Below, piece after piece: positions 56,989 to 64,000 of a stretch of 64,000 nucleotides of DNA. The notes beneath the pieces were generated by a model. The model was not told the origin of the DNA. It was given only the letters and a program-made list of their open reading frames with translations, and searched no databases. The number at the start of each line of letters is the position of its first letter. The stretch's first letter is position 1. Location of the stretch: the NCBI GenBank assembly GCA_905214525.1, contig CAJMMN010000001.1, positions 62,001 through 126,000 on the forward strand, given 5' to 3'. This DNA comes from an uncultured bacterium. GTDB lineage: Bacteria > Actinomycetota > Coriobacteriia > Coriobacteriales > Coriobacteriaceae. Both the position numbers and the translations under genes were made by a program.

Positions 56989-57135
56989 GTTACGCGGTTT
57001 TACCAAACCGCGTAACAGCTCGACGCTGCAAACGGCCGAGAGCGAGCAATCTGACGTTCAATCGTCGCTCGCGTACCAAAGTACGCGTCGCTTCTCTTTC
57101 ACGTCACCTTGCTCGCTCTCGGCCGTTTTCGCTGA
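56989..57135 (+). repeat. Stop-codon-proximal covarying hairpin element, copy C
   Basis: The element begins with GTTACGCGGTTTTACCAAAC...CGCGTAAC (56989-57016), then GCTCGACGCTGC. Arms AAACGGCCGAGAGCGAGCAA (57030-57049) and TTGCTCGCTCTCGGCCGTTT (57109-57128) pair perfectly over 20 bp. After a two-base mismatch, TGACGT/ACGTCA continues the stem, which ends in GCGTAC/GTACGC around CAAA. It starts seven bases after the rnd stop. Confidence 0.9.
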
Positions 57136-57220
57136 CAATGCCTAAACATCGATGCTGACTTGCCTGCTGGGCGAGTGGGTAGAATGCCTCCAACGTGTAA
57201 CTCGATTTGGAGGAATTCGC

Positions 57221-57925
57221 ATGCCCTATTACTATGGATATGGCTTTGGCATCGACCCGCTGTACCTGCTGGTTGTTCTTGTCTGCACGGTGCTTGGCCT
57301 TGCTGCGCAGAGCTATATCAATTCGACGTACAAGACGTGGTCCAAGGTTCGCTCGGACGGCGACACGGGTGCCACGGTCGCTCGCCGCATGCTCGACGCC
57401 AACGGTTGCAACGCCGTGGGTATCAAGGGCGTCGCCGGTGAGCTCACCGACCATTACAACCCGCAGGACAATAACCTGTATCTGTCGGATTCCAACCGTT
57501 CGGGCGGCTCGGTCGCAAGCGTTGCTGTCGCTTGTCACGAGGCAGGCCATGCCGCGCAGCGTCAAAGCGGCTATGCCATGATGAAGGTACGCACCGCCCT
57601 CGTGCCGGTCGTCAACTTTACCCAGAACACTTGGACCATCGTGCTGCTCATGGGCCTGTTTATGAACATCGCGGGACTCACGACCCTCGCACTGATCTTC
57701 TTCTCGTTTAGCGTGCTGTTCCAACTGGTTACGCTACCGGTCGAGATTGATGCTAGTCGGCGCGCCGTGGCGTATATTGAGCAGTCGGGTATGAGCTCCC
57801 AGCAGGTCAACGGTGCCAAGAAGGTGCTGACGGCCGCCGCGCTTACCTATGTGGCTGCGGCGCTCACCTCGATTATTCAGCTGCTCTATCTTATGGCTCG
57901 ATACAACAGAAACTCCAACCGATAA
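57221..57925 (+). CDS. Zinc metallopeptidase (YugP/DUF2268-type neutral zinc protease)
   Basis: ATG 57221 lies seven bases after GGAGG and gives 234 residues. The zinc-binding motif is VAVACHEAGHAAQRQSGYAMMKVR, with the third ligand expected downstream in IDASRRAV. Four or so membrane helices surround it (about 12-32, 127-150, 150-170, 205-228). The family (zinc metallopeptidase, PF04298) is widespread in Gram-positive bacteria and probably degrades membrane proteins. The open frame extends upstream to 57152, but that part has no ribosome binding site and lies next to the repeat. Confidence 0.92.
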   Translation: MPYYYGYGFGIDPLYLLVVLVCTVLGLAAQSYINSTYKTWSKVRSDGDTGATVARRMLDANGCNAVGIKGVAGELTDHYNPQDNNLYLSDSNRSGGSVASVAVACHEAGHAAQRQSGYAMMKVRTALVPVVNFTQNTWTIVLLMGLFMNIAGLTTLALIFFSFSVLFQLVTLPVEIDASRRAVAYIEQSGMSSQQVNGAKKVLTAAALTYVAAALTSIIQLLYLMARYNRNSNR

Positions 57926-57941
57926 CAAATTGGGTCGCTGG

Positions 57942-57971
57942 GCGCCGCGGGGATTCGTGTCCTCGCGGCGC
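57942..57971 (+). terminator. Hairpin between the protease gene and xseA
   Basis: GCGCCGCGGGG pairs with CCTCGCGGCGC (one mismatch) around ATTCGTGT. There is no T-run, so termination is not assured. Confidence 0.45.
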
Positions 57972-58040
57972 TGTACTATGTGTTGGACTTGAATTTGCGC
58001 AGGGCCGAAGCCCTTGTGCACGATGACGAAAGGAGGCTGC

Positions 58041-59492
58041 GTGGCAGGCTGGAATCTAACCGGCAATGCCGTTTCCGCCGAGTTCGACGGTTCGGACGAG
58101 CAGGAGCGTAAGGAGCTCAGCGTGAGCCAGGCGGTAGAGATCGCCGCCGGTGCGCTCGATGCCATTCCGCAGCTGAGTGTCCTGGGCGAGGTCACGGGTT
58201 TCCGTGGTCCCAATGCCCGAAGCGGCCACTGCTACTTCCAGATTAAAGACGACTCGGCCGCCGTCGACTGCATCATCTGGAAGGGCGCCTATCTCAAGCG
58301 TACCTTCGATCTGCGTGACGGCATGCAGGTGAGCTTTAAGGGCAGCTTCAATCTCTATAAGGCCACGGGCCGCATGAGCTTTGTCGCTCGCTCGTTTTCG
58401 CTGGCGGGGGAGGGTCTGCTGCGTCAACAGGTGGCGCAGTTGGCCGAAAAGCTACGCCGCGAGGGACTGATGGACGAGTCCCGCAAACGCCGCATCCCGG
58501 TGTTTTGCTCACGCGTGGCGGTCGTCACCTCGCTTTCCGGTGCGGTAATCGACGACGTCAAGCGTACGCTGCGCCGTCGCAACCCGCTCGTCGAGCTTGT
58601 CTGCGTGGGCGCCAAGGTTCAAGGCGAGGGTGCGCCGGCCGAGCTCATTGATGGCTTGCGCCGCGCCGCTTCCATTACGCCGGCGCCCGACTGTATTTTG
58701 CTGGTGCGCGGCGGCGGCTCCTTTGAGGACCTCATGACCTTTAATGACGAGGAGCTTGCCCGCGCGGTGGCGGCTTGTCCTGTGCCCGTGGTGACCGGCA
58801 TTGGCCATGAGCCCGATACCTCGATTTGCGACATGGTGAGCGATCGACGCGCCTCCACGCCCACGGCGGCGGCAGAATCGGTGGCGCCGGCTATGACGGA
58901 GTTGGCCGATGTGCTCGAGGCGCGCCATCAGCGTCTGGGTGCCGCGATGGCATCGATGATTGGGTCGGCCCAGGTCGACCTGGAGATGCTCGATCAGCGC
59001 GGTCGCCGTGCCTGGGATACCTATACGGCTCGCTTGGGTGATGCGCTCGATGCCGCTGCGTGTCGCCCGTGCCTCAACGACCCCACATTTATGGTCGAGC
59101 GTCGCGAATCGGAGCTTGCACTGACTGCCGATCGCCTGTCGGGCGCCATAGTACGCTCGGTCGGGACATTCCGCTCCAACTTTGAGCACCTGCCCGAGCG
59201 TCTGGTTGCAAGCACCTCGGGGCTCGATGGCAAGCGCCATGCGCTCGCGCTTGCGAGTTCTCGTCTGGAGCATCAGGGACGTTCGATGCTCAGCAAGCCA
59301 GCGTCCGACCTGGGCCGAGCTGCCGCGTCGCTCGATGCCTTGTCGCCGCTCAAGGTGCTTGCCCGCGGCTATTCCATCGCGTACAGCGATGATGGGGTGG
59401 CTACGAGCGCCAAGACCTTTAAGCCCGGCGACGCCATCCGCGTGCGCATGGCAGACGGCAACGTGGCGGCAACGGTCGATACGGTCGAGTAA
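58041..59492 (+). CDS. xseA: Exodeoxyribonuclease VII large subunit
   Basis: The start is GTG 58041, four bases after AAAGGAGG, giving 483 residues. The N-terminal OB fold (about 20-120) includes VLGEVTGFRGPNARSGHCYFQIKDDSAAVDCIIWKG; the catalytic domain has VAVVTSLSGAVIDDVKRTLRRRNP, LVRGGGSFEDLMTFNDEELARAV and VTGIGHEPDTSICDMVSDRRASTPTAAAE; the C-terminal helical part ends LKVLARGYSIAY. With XseB it degrades single-stranded DNA from both ends. xseB follows 42 bases downstream. Confidence 0.96.
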   Translation: MAGWNLTGNAVSAEFDGSDEQERKELSVSQAVEIAAGALDAIPQLSVLGEVTGFRGPNARSGHCYFQIKDDSAAVDCIIWKGAYLKRTFDLRDGMQVSFKGSFNLYKATGRMSFVARSFSLAGEGLLRQQVAQLAEKLRREGLMDESRKRRIPVFCSRVAVVTSLSGAVIDDVKRTLRRRNPLVELVCVGAKVQGEGAPAELIDGLRRAASITPAPDCILLVRGGGSFEDLMTFNDEELARAVAACPVPVVTGIGHEPDTSICDMVSDRRASTPTAAAESVAPAMTELADVLEARHQRLGAAMASMIGSAQVDLEMLDQRGRRAWDTYTARLGDALDAAACRPCLNDPTFMVERRESELALTADRLSGAIVRSVGTFRSNFEHLPERLVASTSGLDGKRHALALASSRLEHQGRSMLSKPASDLGRAAASLDALSPLKVLARGYSIAYSDDGVATSAKTFKPGDAIRVRMADGNVAATVDTVE

Positions 59493-59534
59493 ACCGCGTT
59501 TCATAGCGATAAACCTTTAGGAAAGGAAACAGAT

Positions 59535-59801
59535 ATGGCAGAGAAGACCCCGGTCGAGCAGCTTACGTACAAGCAGGCTTCGCAGGAGTTGGAGCTCATC
59601 ATCCGCAGCTTGGAGTCGGGCGATATGGAGCTCGAGGAGTCGCTCGAGAGCTATACCCGCGGCGTCGAGCTCCTCAAGAGCCTGCGTACTCGCTTGTCCG
59701 ATGCCGAGCAGAAGGTCTCGGTGCTCCTTAAGGACGTCGACGGTAACGACGTGCTCACCGACGGCGAAGCCGCCAACACCGATGACAACCTCTCGTTCTA
59801 A
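59535..59801 (+). CDS. xseB: Exodeoxyribonuclease VII small subunit
   Basis: This 88-residue helical protein has the XseB core LTYKQASQELELIIRSLESGDMELEESLESYTRGVELLKSLRTRLSDAEQKV, usual length 60-90. Several copies bind each XseA. GAAAGGAAACAG precedes ATG 59535. The acidic C-terminal tail after residue 70 is longer than in E. coli. It is co-transcribed with xseA and probably with the HIT gene 49 bases downstream. Confidence 0.94.
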   Translation: MAEKTPVEQLTYKQASQELELIIRSLESGDMELEESLESYTRGVELLKSLRTRLSDAEQKVSVLLKDVDGNDVLTDGEAANTDDNLSF

Positions 59802-59850
59802 CCATCCCGACCAAATATAATTACCTTGGTCCGCGAGAAAGGAACCAACC

Positions 59851-60186
59851 ATGTGTGATTGCATCTTCTGCAAAATTGCCAACCACGAGATCCCCTCGAC
59901 CGTTGTCTATGAGGACGACCAGGTCATCGCCTTCGACGACCTCAACCCACAGGCGCCGGTCCACACGCTCGTGATCCCCAAGAAGCACTACAGCGACATC
60001 GCCGACAACGTACCTGCCGAGACCATGGGCGCCATGGCTCACGCCATCCAGGAGGTCGCTAAGGCCAAGGGCTTGGAGGACGGTTTTCGCGTCATCTCCA
60101 ACAAGGGCGTCAACGCCGGCCAGACCGTCATGCACTTCCACATGCATGTCCTCGGCGGCAAGAACCTGGGCGAGAACCTCATCTGA
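59851..60186 (+). CDS. hinT: HIT-family hydrolase (HinT-like)
   Basis: This 111-residue protein has the histidine triad VMHFHMHVLGG near residue 92 and the typical CIFCKIANHEIPSTVVYEDDQVIAFDDLNPQAPVHTLVIPKKH opening with a Cys pair (CxxC) that may bind zinc. HinT-type enzymes hydrolyse adenosine phosphoramidates and are found in nearly all organisms. GAAAGGAACC precedes ATG 59851. It is part of the xse unit by position. Confidence 0.94.
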   Translation: MCDCIFCKIANHEIPSTVVYEDDQVIAFDDLNPQAPVHTLVIPKKHYSDIADNVPAETMGAMAHAIQEVAKAKGLEDGFRVISNKGVNAGQTVMHFHMHVLGGKNLGENLI

Positions 60187-60227
60187 GGACACGTAGCCCG
60201 TCGACTTGGCTGCCTTTGGAGTAATCT

Positions 60228-61118
60228 ATGCAGCTTTCTCAACTCGAATACCTTCAAGCGGTAGCGAACTATGGCGGCGTGCGCAAAGCAGCTCGCGCCG
60301 TTCATGTGAGTCCGCAGGCCGTTTCGTCGGCAATCAAAAAGTTGGAATCTGAGTATCAGATTGTTTTGCTCGACCGATCGGCGGGGGAGGCTGTTTTGTC
60401 TCCGGCGGGCAGAGAATTTGCGCGTCGTGCACGCGTGATCCTGGCACAAGTCGACGATCTTAAAAAGTACGCCCAATCGAGGGACGACGGCGTCTCGCCC
60501 GACGGCCACTTCCGTCTTTACGCCCCCTGCCTTCATGGGCGGGGGCGTCTTTTTTCCGAAAACTGGTACGACTCGTTTGAAAGCTCGCACCCTCAGATTC
60601 ACCTTGATGTGTGGCATCAGCCAACGGCTACATGCTTTGAATCACTTGTGCTTGGCATTTCGGATGCGGCCATCTCATTTGAGGAACCAAGGGACAGCGT
60701 CCTTTCTTCGAAATACTTGGGTGAAAAGGAGCTCAAGGTTCTTTCGCGCCCAGCGGGTCATCAATCTGTGGGCGCTATGACCGTTCGTGAGTTACTGGGC
60801 GGCAGGCTCGCTGTTCCCATTAATTTGTCACCCTGTCTCAATGCAATCAATCAATGTCCCGAAGCTCAGCTGGTTAATTTTCGCTTCCGCGACGTCGAAT
60901 ACGAAAACGGGGCGCAGGGTGAGTTTCTTCAAGCCGGGGGATTGATATTGAGTTTTTCTGGCTCTTCTCTCGCATCAGATGTATTGGAAGTGAGCGAGTG
61001 CTCCATTGAAGGTTCGCGTGACGTAGCCTTGCCCATCTACTTTTGCTATCGACAAAATGCCTGGACCGATCGACACCAGACGGTATTTCTTCACCTATTG
61101 CGTCATCTTGCTTCGTGA
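60228..61118 (+). CDS. LysR-family transcriptional regulator
   Basis: This 296-residue protein starts with a LysR helix-turn-helix, LEYLQAVANYGGVRKAARAVHVSPQAVSSAIKKLESEY, and has an effector domain of normal size. The base composition is visibly richer in A and T than in xse or ackA, particularly in the second half. A MFS transporter gene follows in the same direction after 119 bases, so it may control that exporter. The effector is unknown. Confidence 0.9.
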   Translation: MQLSQLEYLQAVANYGGVRKAARAVHVSPQAVSSAIKKLESEYQIVLLDRSAGEAVLSPAGREFARRARVILAQVDDLKKYAQSRDDGVSPDGHFRLYAPCLHGRGRLFSENWYDSFESSHPQIHLDVWHQPTATCFESLVLGISDAAISFEEPRDSVLSSKYLGEKELKVLSRPAGHQSVGAMTVRELLGGRLAVPINLSPCLNAINQCPEAQLVNFRFRDVEYENGAQGEFLQAGGLILSFSGSSLASDVLEVSECSIEGSRDVALPIYFCYRQNAWTDRHQTVFLHLLRHLAS

Positions 61119-61237
61119 AATTAATTGGCTTTGAGACGTCAAGTGATTATTGACGCCTTGTAACACATAGCTGACAGCTTTGCCCTCATGCTTTTCCAAG
61201 ATTTCGATTTAGATTGCTGGCTCTTGGAGGGCGGAGC

Positions 61238-62398
61238 ATGAAAAACCGTACGGTTTTGCTTTATATGACGTTCGTTTTTCTGTCGAACTTCAGCACCATT
61301 TTGTATTTTCTAACTGTCTACCTTGAGTTCGTCGGGCTTTCGATGGTAGCGATTTCTAGCATGATGATTGCATATCAAGTGAGCAAGTTTATCCTTGAAG
61401 TTCCCACTGGCTATATTGCTGATAGGTTTGGACGAAAGACAAGCGGTCTCGTTGGCGTCGTGGGAATGCTTGGGTACTACGCCGCCCTGCTTCTCGTCCG
61501 ATCTCCTCTGCTTTTAATCGGTGCGTTCGCTCTCAAGGGTTTTGCCGTTGCATGTGTGAGCGGATCCATAGAAGCGATTTACATTGACAGCGTCTCTCAG
61601 GACCAGCTCGTAAGACTTAATGTCATTGAGCGATTCGTTTTCTATGCCTCTTATGCCATCTCCGCCTGCGTGGGCGGTTTCATTTCGTCTGTCGGTGCAT
61701 ATCTCATTGGTCTTTCGGCAGATATCATCGCAATGGTGTTGACGTTGGTTGTCGTTGTCTGCATTCCTGAGATGCGAAGAGGGGGCACTGCGGCGACACC
61801 TGAGCGTGGGATTAGCCCGAAGATCTTCGGTGCCTCTATTGCCTGTAATGGCATTCTTCGTTCAGCGTTTATCATGGACTGTTCTCAGGCATTTGCTTTT
61901 GTCGCCCTGGAAGACTTTTTCTCACTGCTGCTTGCGGGTCGCGGAATGAATGCCGTCGCTTCGGGTGTGACCATTGCGGTCCAGCTCCTTGTCTCGGCCT
62001 CTATGGGGTTTATTGTGCCCAGTGTGATTGCTCATGTCGACAAGGGCTGTTTTGCGCGTATCTGCGGCATCGTGCGCTTAGTATTGACAGCTTTGTTTTT
62101 GATCCCCCTTACTCCGGCTAATTTGCTGCCCGTGTTCTATGTGCTGCAGACGGTTGCGTACTCGTTATTTGCTCCAATTAAATACTCAATTTTTCAAAAG
62201 GCAGCCGATTCTTCGATGCGCTGTTCACTGATTTCGGTTCAAAGCCAGATGGTGGCGGTGGGTGCCGTTCTTTTCTATCTGCTCAACGCTGTGTTGAGTA
62301 GCGTTGCGGGCATTCGAGTCGTATTGCTTGTCGCGCTCGGGATTTCTTCCCTTGTGTATATCCCCGCGCTATTTCGTCTTACAAGCCAAAGGTCATGA
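61238..62398 (+). CDS. Major facilitator superfamily transporter
   Basis: This 386-residue protein has about 12 hydrophobic segments and the MFS loop motif GYIADRFGRKTSGLVG after helix two (about residue 61), typical of drug or metabolite exporters. ATG 61238 follows GGAGGGCGGAGC; the upstream in-frame ATG at 61214 has no site. A+T is high relative to neighbours, as in the LysR gene before it. A terminator follows at 62432. The substrate is unknown. Confidence 0.9.
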   Translation: MKNRTVLLYMTFVFLSNFSTILYFLTVYLEFVGLSMVAISSMMIAYQVSKFILEVPTGYIADRFGRKTSGLVGVVGMLGYYAALLLVRSPLLLIGAFALKGFAVACVSGSIEAIYIDSVSQDQLVRLNVIERFVFYASYAISACVGGFISSVGAYLIGLSADIIAMVLTLVVVVCIPEMRRGGTAATPERGISPKIFGASIACNGILRSAFIMDCSQAFAFVALEDFFSLLLAGRGMNAVASGVTIAVQLLVSASMGFIVPSVIAHVDKGCFARICGIVRLVLTALFLIPLTPANLLPVFYVLQTVAYSLFAPIKYSIFQKAADSSMRCSLISVQSQMVAVGAVLFYLLNAVLSSVAGIRVVLLVALGISSLVYIPALFRLTSQRS

Positions 62399-62431
62399 GT
62401 ATTTGGGCACCGATAACTTATATATCAACGC

Positions 62432-62465
62432 AATAAACCCGAGCGCGAGGGCGTTTGGGTTTATT
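62432..62465 (+). terminator. Terminator of the MFS gene
   Basis: AATAAACCC (62432-62440) pairs with GGGTTTATT (62457-62465), a symmetrical A/T-flanked stem that could work in both directions. Confidence 0.7.
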
Positions 62466-62518
62466 ATTGAAGCGTATGTAACCTGGCGGCGCCACACCGC
62501 CTGTTAGTAGGGAGACAC

Positions 62519-63697
62519 ATGAACGTTCTGGTCGTCAACGCAGGATCTTCGACCCTTAAGTATCAGGTCATCGATACCAAGTCCCACAAGGTGTCCGCAA
62601 AGGGCTCCTGCGAGCGCGTCTGTTTTACCGGCGGTACCTTCACCCACGCTGCCAACGGCTCCAAGAAGGTGACCGAGAACATCGAGTTCCCCGACCACAA
62701 GGTCGCCATCGAGGTCGTCCTGAAGGACCTCGAGGCCAACGGCGTCAAGATCGAGGGTATCGGCCACCGTATCGTTCAGGGCGGTTGGTACTTCGGTGAT
62801 TCCTCCCTCGTCGACGAGGACGTCCTCGCCAAGATCCGTGAGGTTGCTCCGCTCGCCCCGCTGCACAATAACCCCGAGGCCAACGTTATCGAGTACTGCC
62901 TGGAGCAGTATCCCGACCTGCCCAACGTCACGGTCTATGACACCGCTTTCCACTTCAACATGCCCGAGGTCGCCAAGACTTACGCTCTGCCCAAGGATGT
63001 TTGCGACAAGCTGCACATTCGTAAGTACGGCGCCCACGGCACCAGCTACCGCTACATCTCCAAGAAGGTCGCCGAGATGACCAACGGCGGGGCCCGCAAG
63101 GTCGTCGTGTGCCACATCGGTTCCGGTGCCTCCCTGTGCGCCATCGAGGACGGCAAGTGCATGGACACCACCATGGGTCTCACCCCGCTTGACGGCGTCA
63201 TGATGGGCACCCGCTGTGGCTCCATCGACCCGGCTACCGTGTGCTACCTGCAGCGCGAGGGCGGCTACACCTTCGACGAGGTTGACGAGATGATGAACAA
63301 GAAGTCCGGCCTTTTGGCTGTGACCGGTGGCAAGACCAACGACTGCCGCAATGTCGAGGAGCTCGCTGCCGCTGGCGACCCCGAGGCTCAGCTCGCCTTC
63401 GATATGTTCGTCTACAAGATTGCCGCCAAGGCTGCCGAGATGGCCACTTCTATGTGCGGTATGGACACCCTGGTCTTTACCGCCGGCATCGGCGAGCACG
63501 CTCCGGCCGTCCGCGCCGGCGTTGCCGACCGCCTGGCCTTTATGGGCGTCAAGATGGATCATGCCCGCAACGCCCTGCGTGGTGACGGCGCTTGGTGCCT
63601 GTCTGCCAAGGATTCCAAGGTCAAGATTTTCGTCATCCCCACGGACGAGGAGTTCATGATCGCTTCCGACGTCGAGCGCATCGTCAACGGCAAGTAA
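62519..63697 (+). CDS. ackA: Acetate kinase
   Basis: This 392-residue enzyme makes ATP from acetyl phosphate, giving acetate as fermentation product. Family motifs are MNVLVVNAGSSTLKYQVID at the start, IEGIGHRIVQGG, TVYDTAFH (catalytic Asp), GAHGTSYRYISKK, VVCHIGSGASLCAIEDGKCMDTTMGLTPLDGVMMGTRCGSID and TAGIGEHAP. Codon bias is very strong, suggesting high expression. The site AGGGAGAC precedes ATG 62519. A second acetate kinase gene starts 163 bases downstream. No pta is in the window. Confidence 0.97.
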   Translation: MNVLVVNAGSSTLKYQVIDTKSHKVSAKGSCERVCFTGGTFTHAANGSKKVTENIEFPDHKVAIEVVLKDLEANGVKIEGIGHRIVQGGWYFGDSSLVDEDVLAKIREVAPLAPLHNNPEANVIEYCLEQYPDLPNVTVYDTAFHFNMPEVAKTYALPKDVCDKLHIRKYGAHGTSYRYISKKVAEMTNGGARKVVVCHIGSGASLCAIEDGKCMDTTMGLTPLDGVMMGTRCGSIDPATVCYLQREGGYTFDEVDEMMNKKSGLLAVTGGKTNDCRNVEELAAAGDPEAQLAFDMFVYKIAAKAAEMATSMCGMDTLVFTAGIGEHAPAVRAGVADRLAFMGVKMDHARNALRGDGAWCLSAKDSKVKIFVIPTDEEFMIASDVERIVNGK

Positions 63698-63708
63698 TTG
63701 CAAGAGGG

Positions 63709-63746
63709 GAGGGGCTGGACGACCGAGCGCCGTTCAGCCCCTCTTT
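63709..63746 (+). terminator. Terminator between the tandem acetate kinase genes
   Basis: GAGGGGCTG (63709-63717) pairs with CAGCCCCTC (63735-63743), followed by TTTCGTC. Confidence 0.78.
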
Positions 63747-63860
63747 CGTCTCGTTGAGCGATATGCCTGATAGCTATTTATCAAGTTGTGATAACTTCTT
63801 ATTAACATGCGGCCGCCTTAAGGGGTCTGCGCCGACCGTATCGCACTGCAAAGGAGTCTC

Positions 63861-64000
63861 ATGAACGTACTTGTTGTCAACGCCGGCAGCTCGAGCCTTA
63901 AATATCAGCTTTTGGATACCGATACCCGCGAGGTTTTCGCCAAGGGCAACTGCGAGCGTATCGGCTCGGACATGGGCATCTTTGGCCACTCCGAGAACGG
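63861..64000 (+). CDS. ackA: Second acetate kinase (N-terminal part, cut by window edge)
   Basis: ATG 63861 follows AAGGAG. The 46 visible residues begin MNVLVVNAGSSSLKYQLLDT, the phosphate-binding start of acetate kinases, and continue in frame to the window end. It is clearly a paralogue of the gene at 62519: the first 19 residues are nearly the same, but residues 20-46 have diverged. Separate promoters are likely because a terminator lies between them. Confidence 0.92.
   Translation, partial: MNVLVVNAGSSSLKYQLLDTDTREVFAKGNCERIGSDMGIFGHSEN

Noticed and set aside
1..64000. tRNA, rRNA, transposase or integrase genes
   Set aside because: None could be recognised in any intergenic space or reading frame.

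Overview
The window reads as chromosomal DNA of a high-GC Gram-positive gut bacterium of the class Coriobacteriia, most probably Collinsella or a close relative. This is inferred from GC-rich codon use, AGGAGG-type ribosome binding sites, frequent GTG/TTG starts, an LPXTG-type wall protein, an ornithine/lysine-type cell-wall gene set (D-Asp ligase plus Asp racemase), and fermentation genes (two acetate kinases, L-lactate dehydrogenase). No database search was possible, so the genus is an inference. I saw no rRNA, tRNA, prophage, IS element or CRISPR array.

Layout. 0-9.5 kb: sugar-type oxidoreductases (one cut by the left edge), RNase HI, a LysR regulator, metY behind a Cys-containing leader peptide, a secreted protein, a ketopantoate reductase-like enzyme, a cyclase and an aldo/keto reductase with a ferredoxin tail. 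9.6-13.8 kb: endonuclease IV and a complete polar amino acid ABC importer. 13.8-18.4 kb: flavodoxin with DUF3793 protein, an HMA metal-binding membrane protein, a YolD/Y-family polymerase pair, and a truncated iron-ADH-like gene between two palindromic repeats. 18.5-26.9 kb: pgi, two HAD phosphatases, TatD, TcdA, an SdpR/SdpI-like pair, and EttA. 27-36.6 kb: two lineage-specific low-complexity proteins, NAD synthetase, an aminotransferase, lactate dehydrogenase, a DUF2974 hydrolase between direct repeats, and a nucleoid-associated protein. 36.8-42.2 kb: a lysine/diaminopimelate operon (lysA-dapA fusion, dapB, dapH) under a lysine riboswitch, with a divergent M20 deacetylase. 42.2-48.7 kb: small membrane proteins, an HTH protein plus Ser/Thr kinase, a secreted peptidoglycan hydrolase, and the ATP-grasp ligase/Asp racemase pair. 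48.8-52.3 kb: an ECF transporter whose S component sits behind a Trp-Trp-Trp leader peptide and terminator, so probably a tryptophan importer. 52.4-64 kb: a wall-anchored C69 dipeptidase, a lipid kinase with a 30-residue membrane peptide, RNase D, a zinc metalloprotease, xseA-xseB, a HIT protein, a LysR/MFS pair and tandem acetate kinases.

The most unusual material is between the genes. A family of about 100-150 bp elements (copies near 26.9, 36.7, 51.4 and 57.0 kb) starts 0-7 nt after a stop codon, always in the sense orientation of the gene it follows. Its long arms differ completely between copies but remain complementary within each copy. Three other repeat families occur as pairs that bracket a single gene in the same orientation. 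Two leader peptides, a lysine riboswitch and a hairpin that masks a ribosome binding site show that cis-acting RNA control is common in this stretch.
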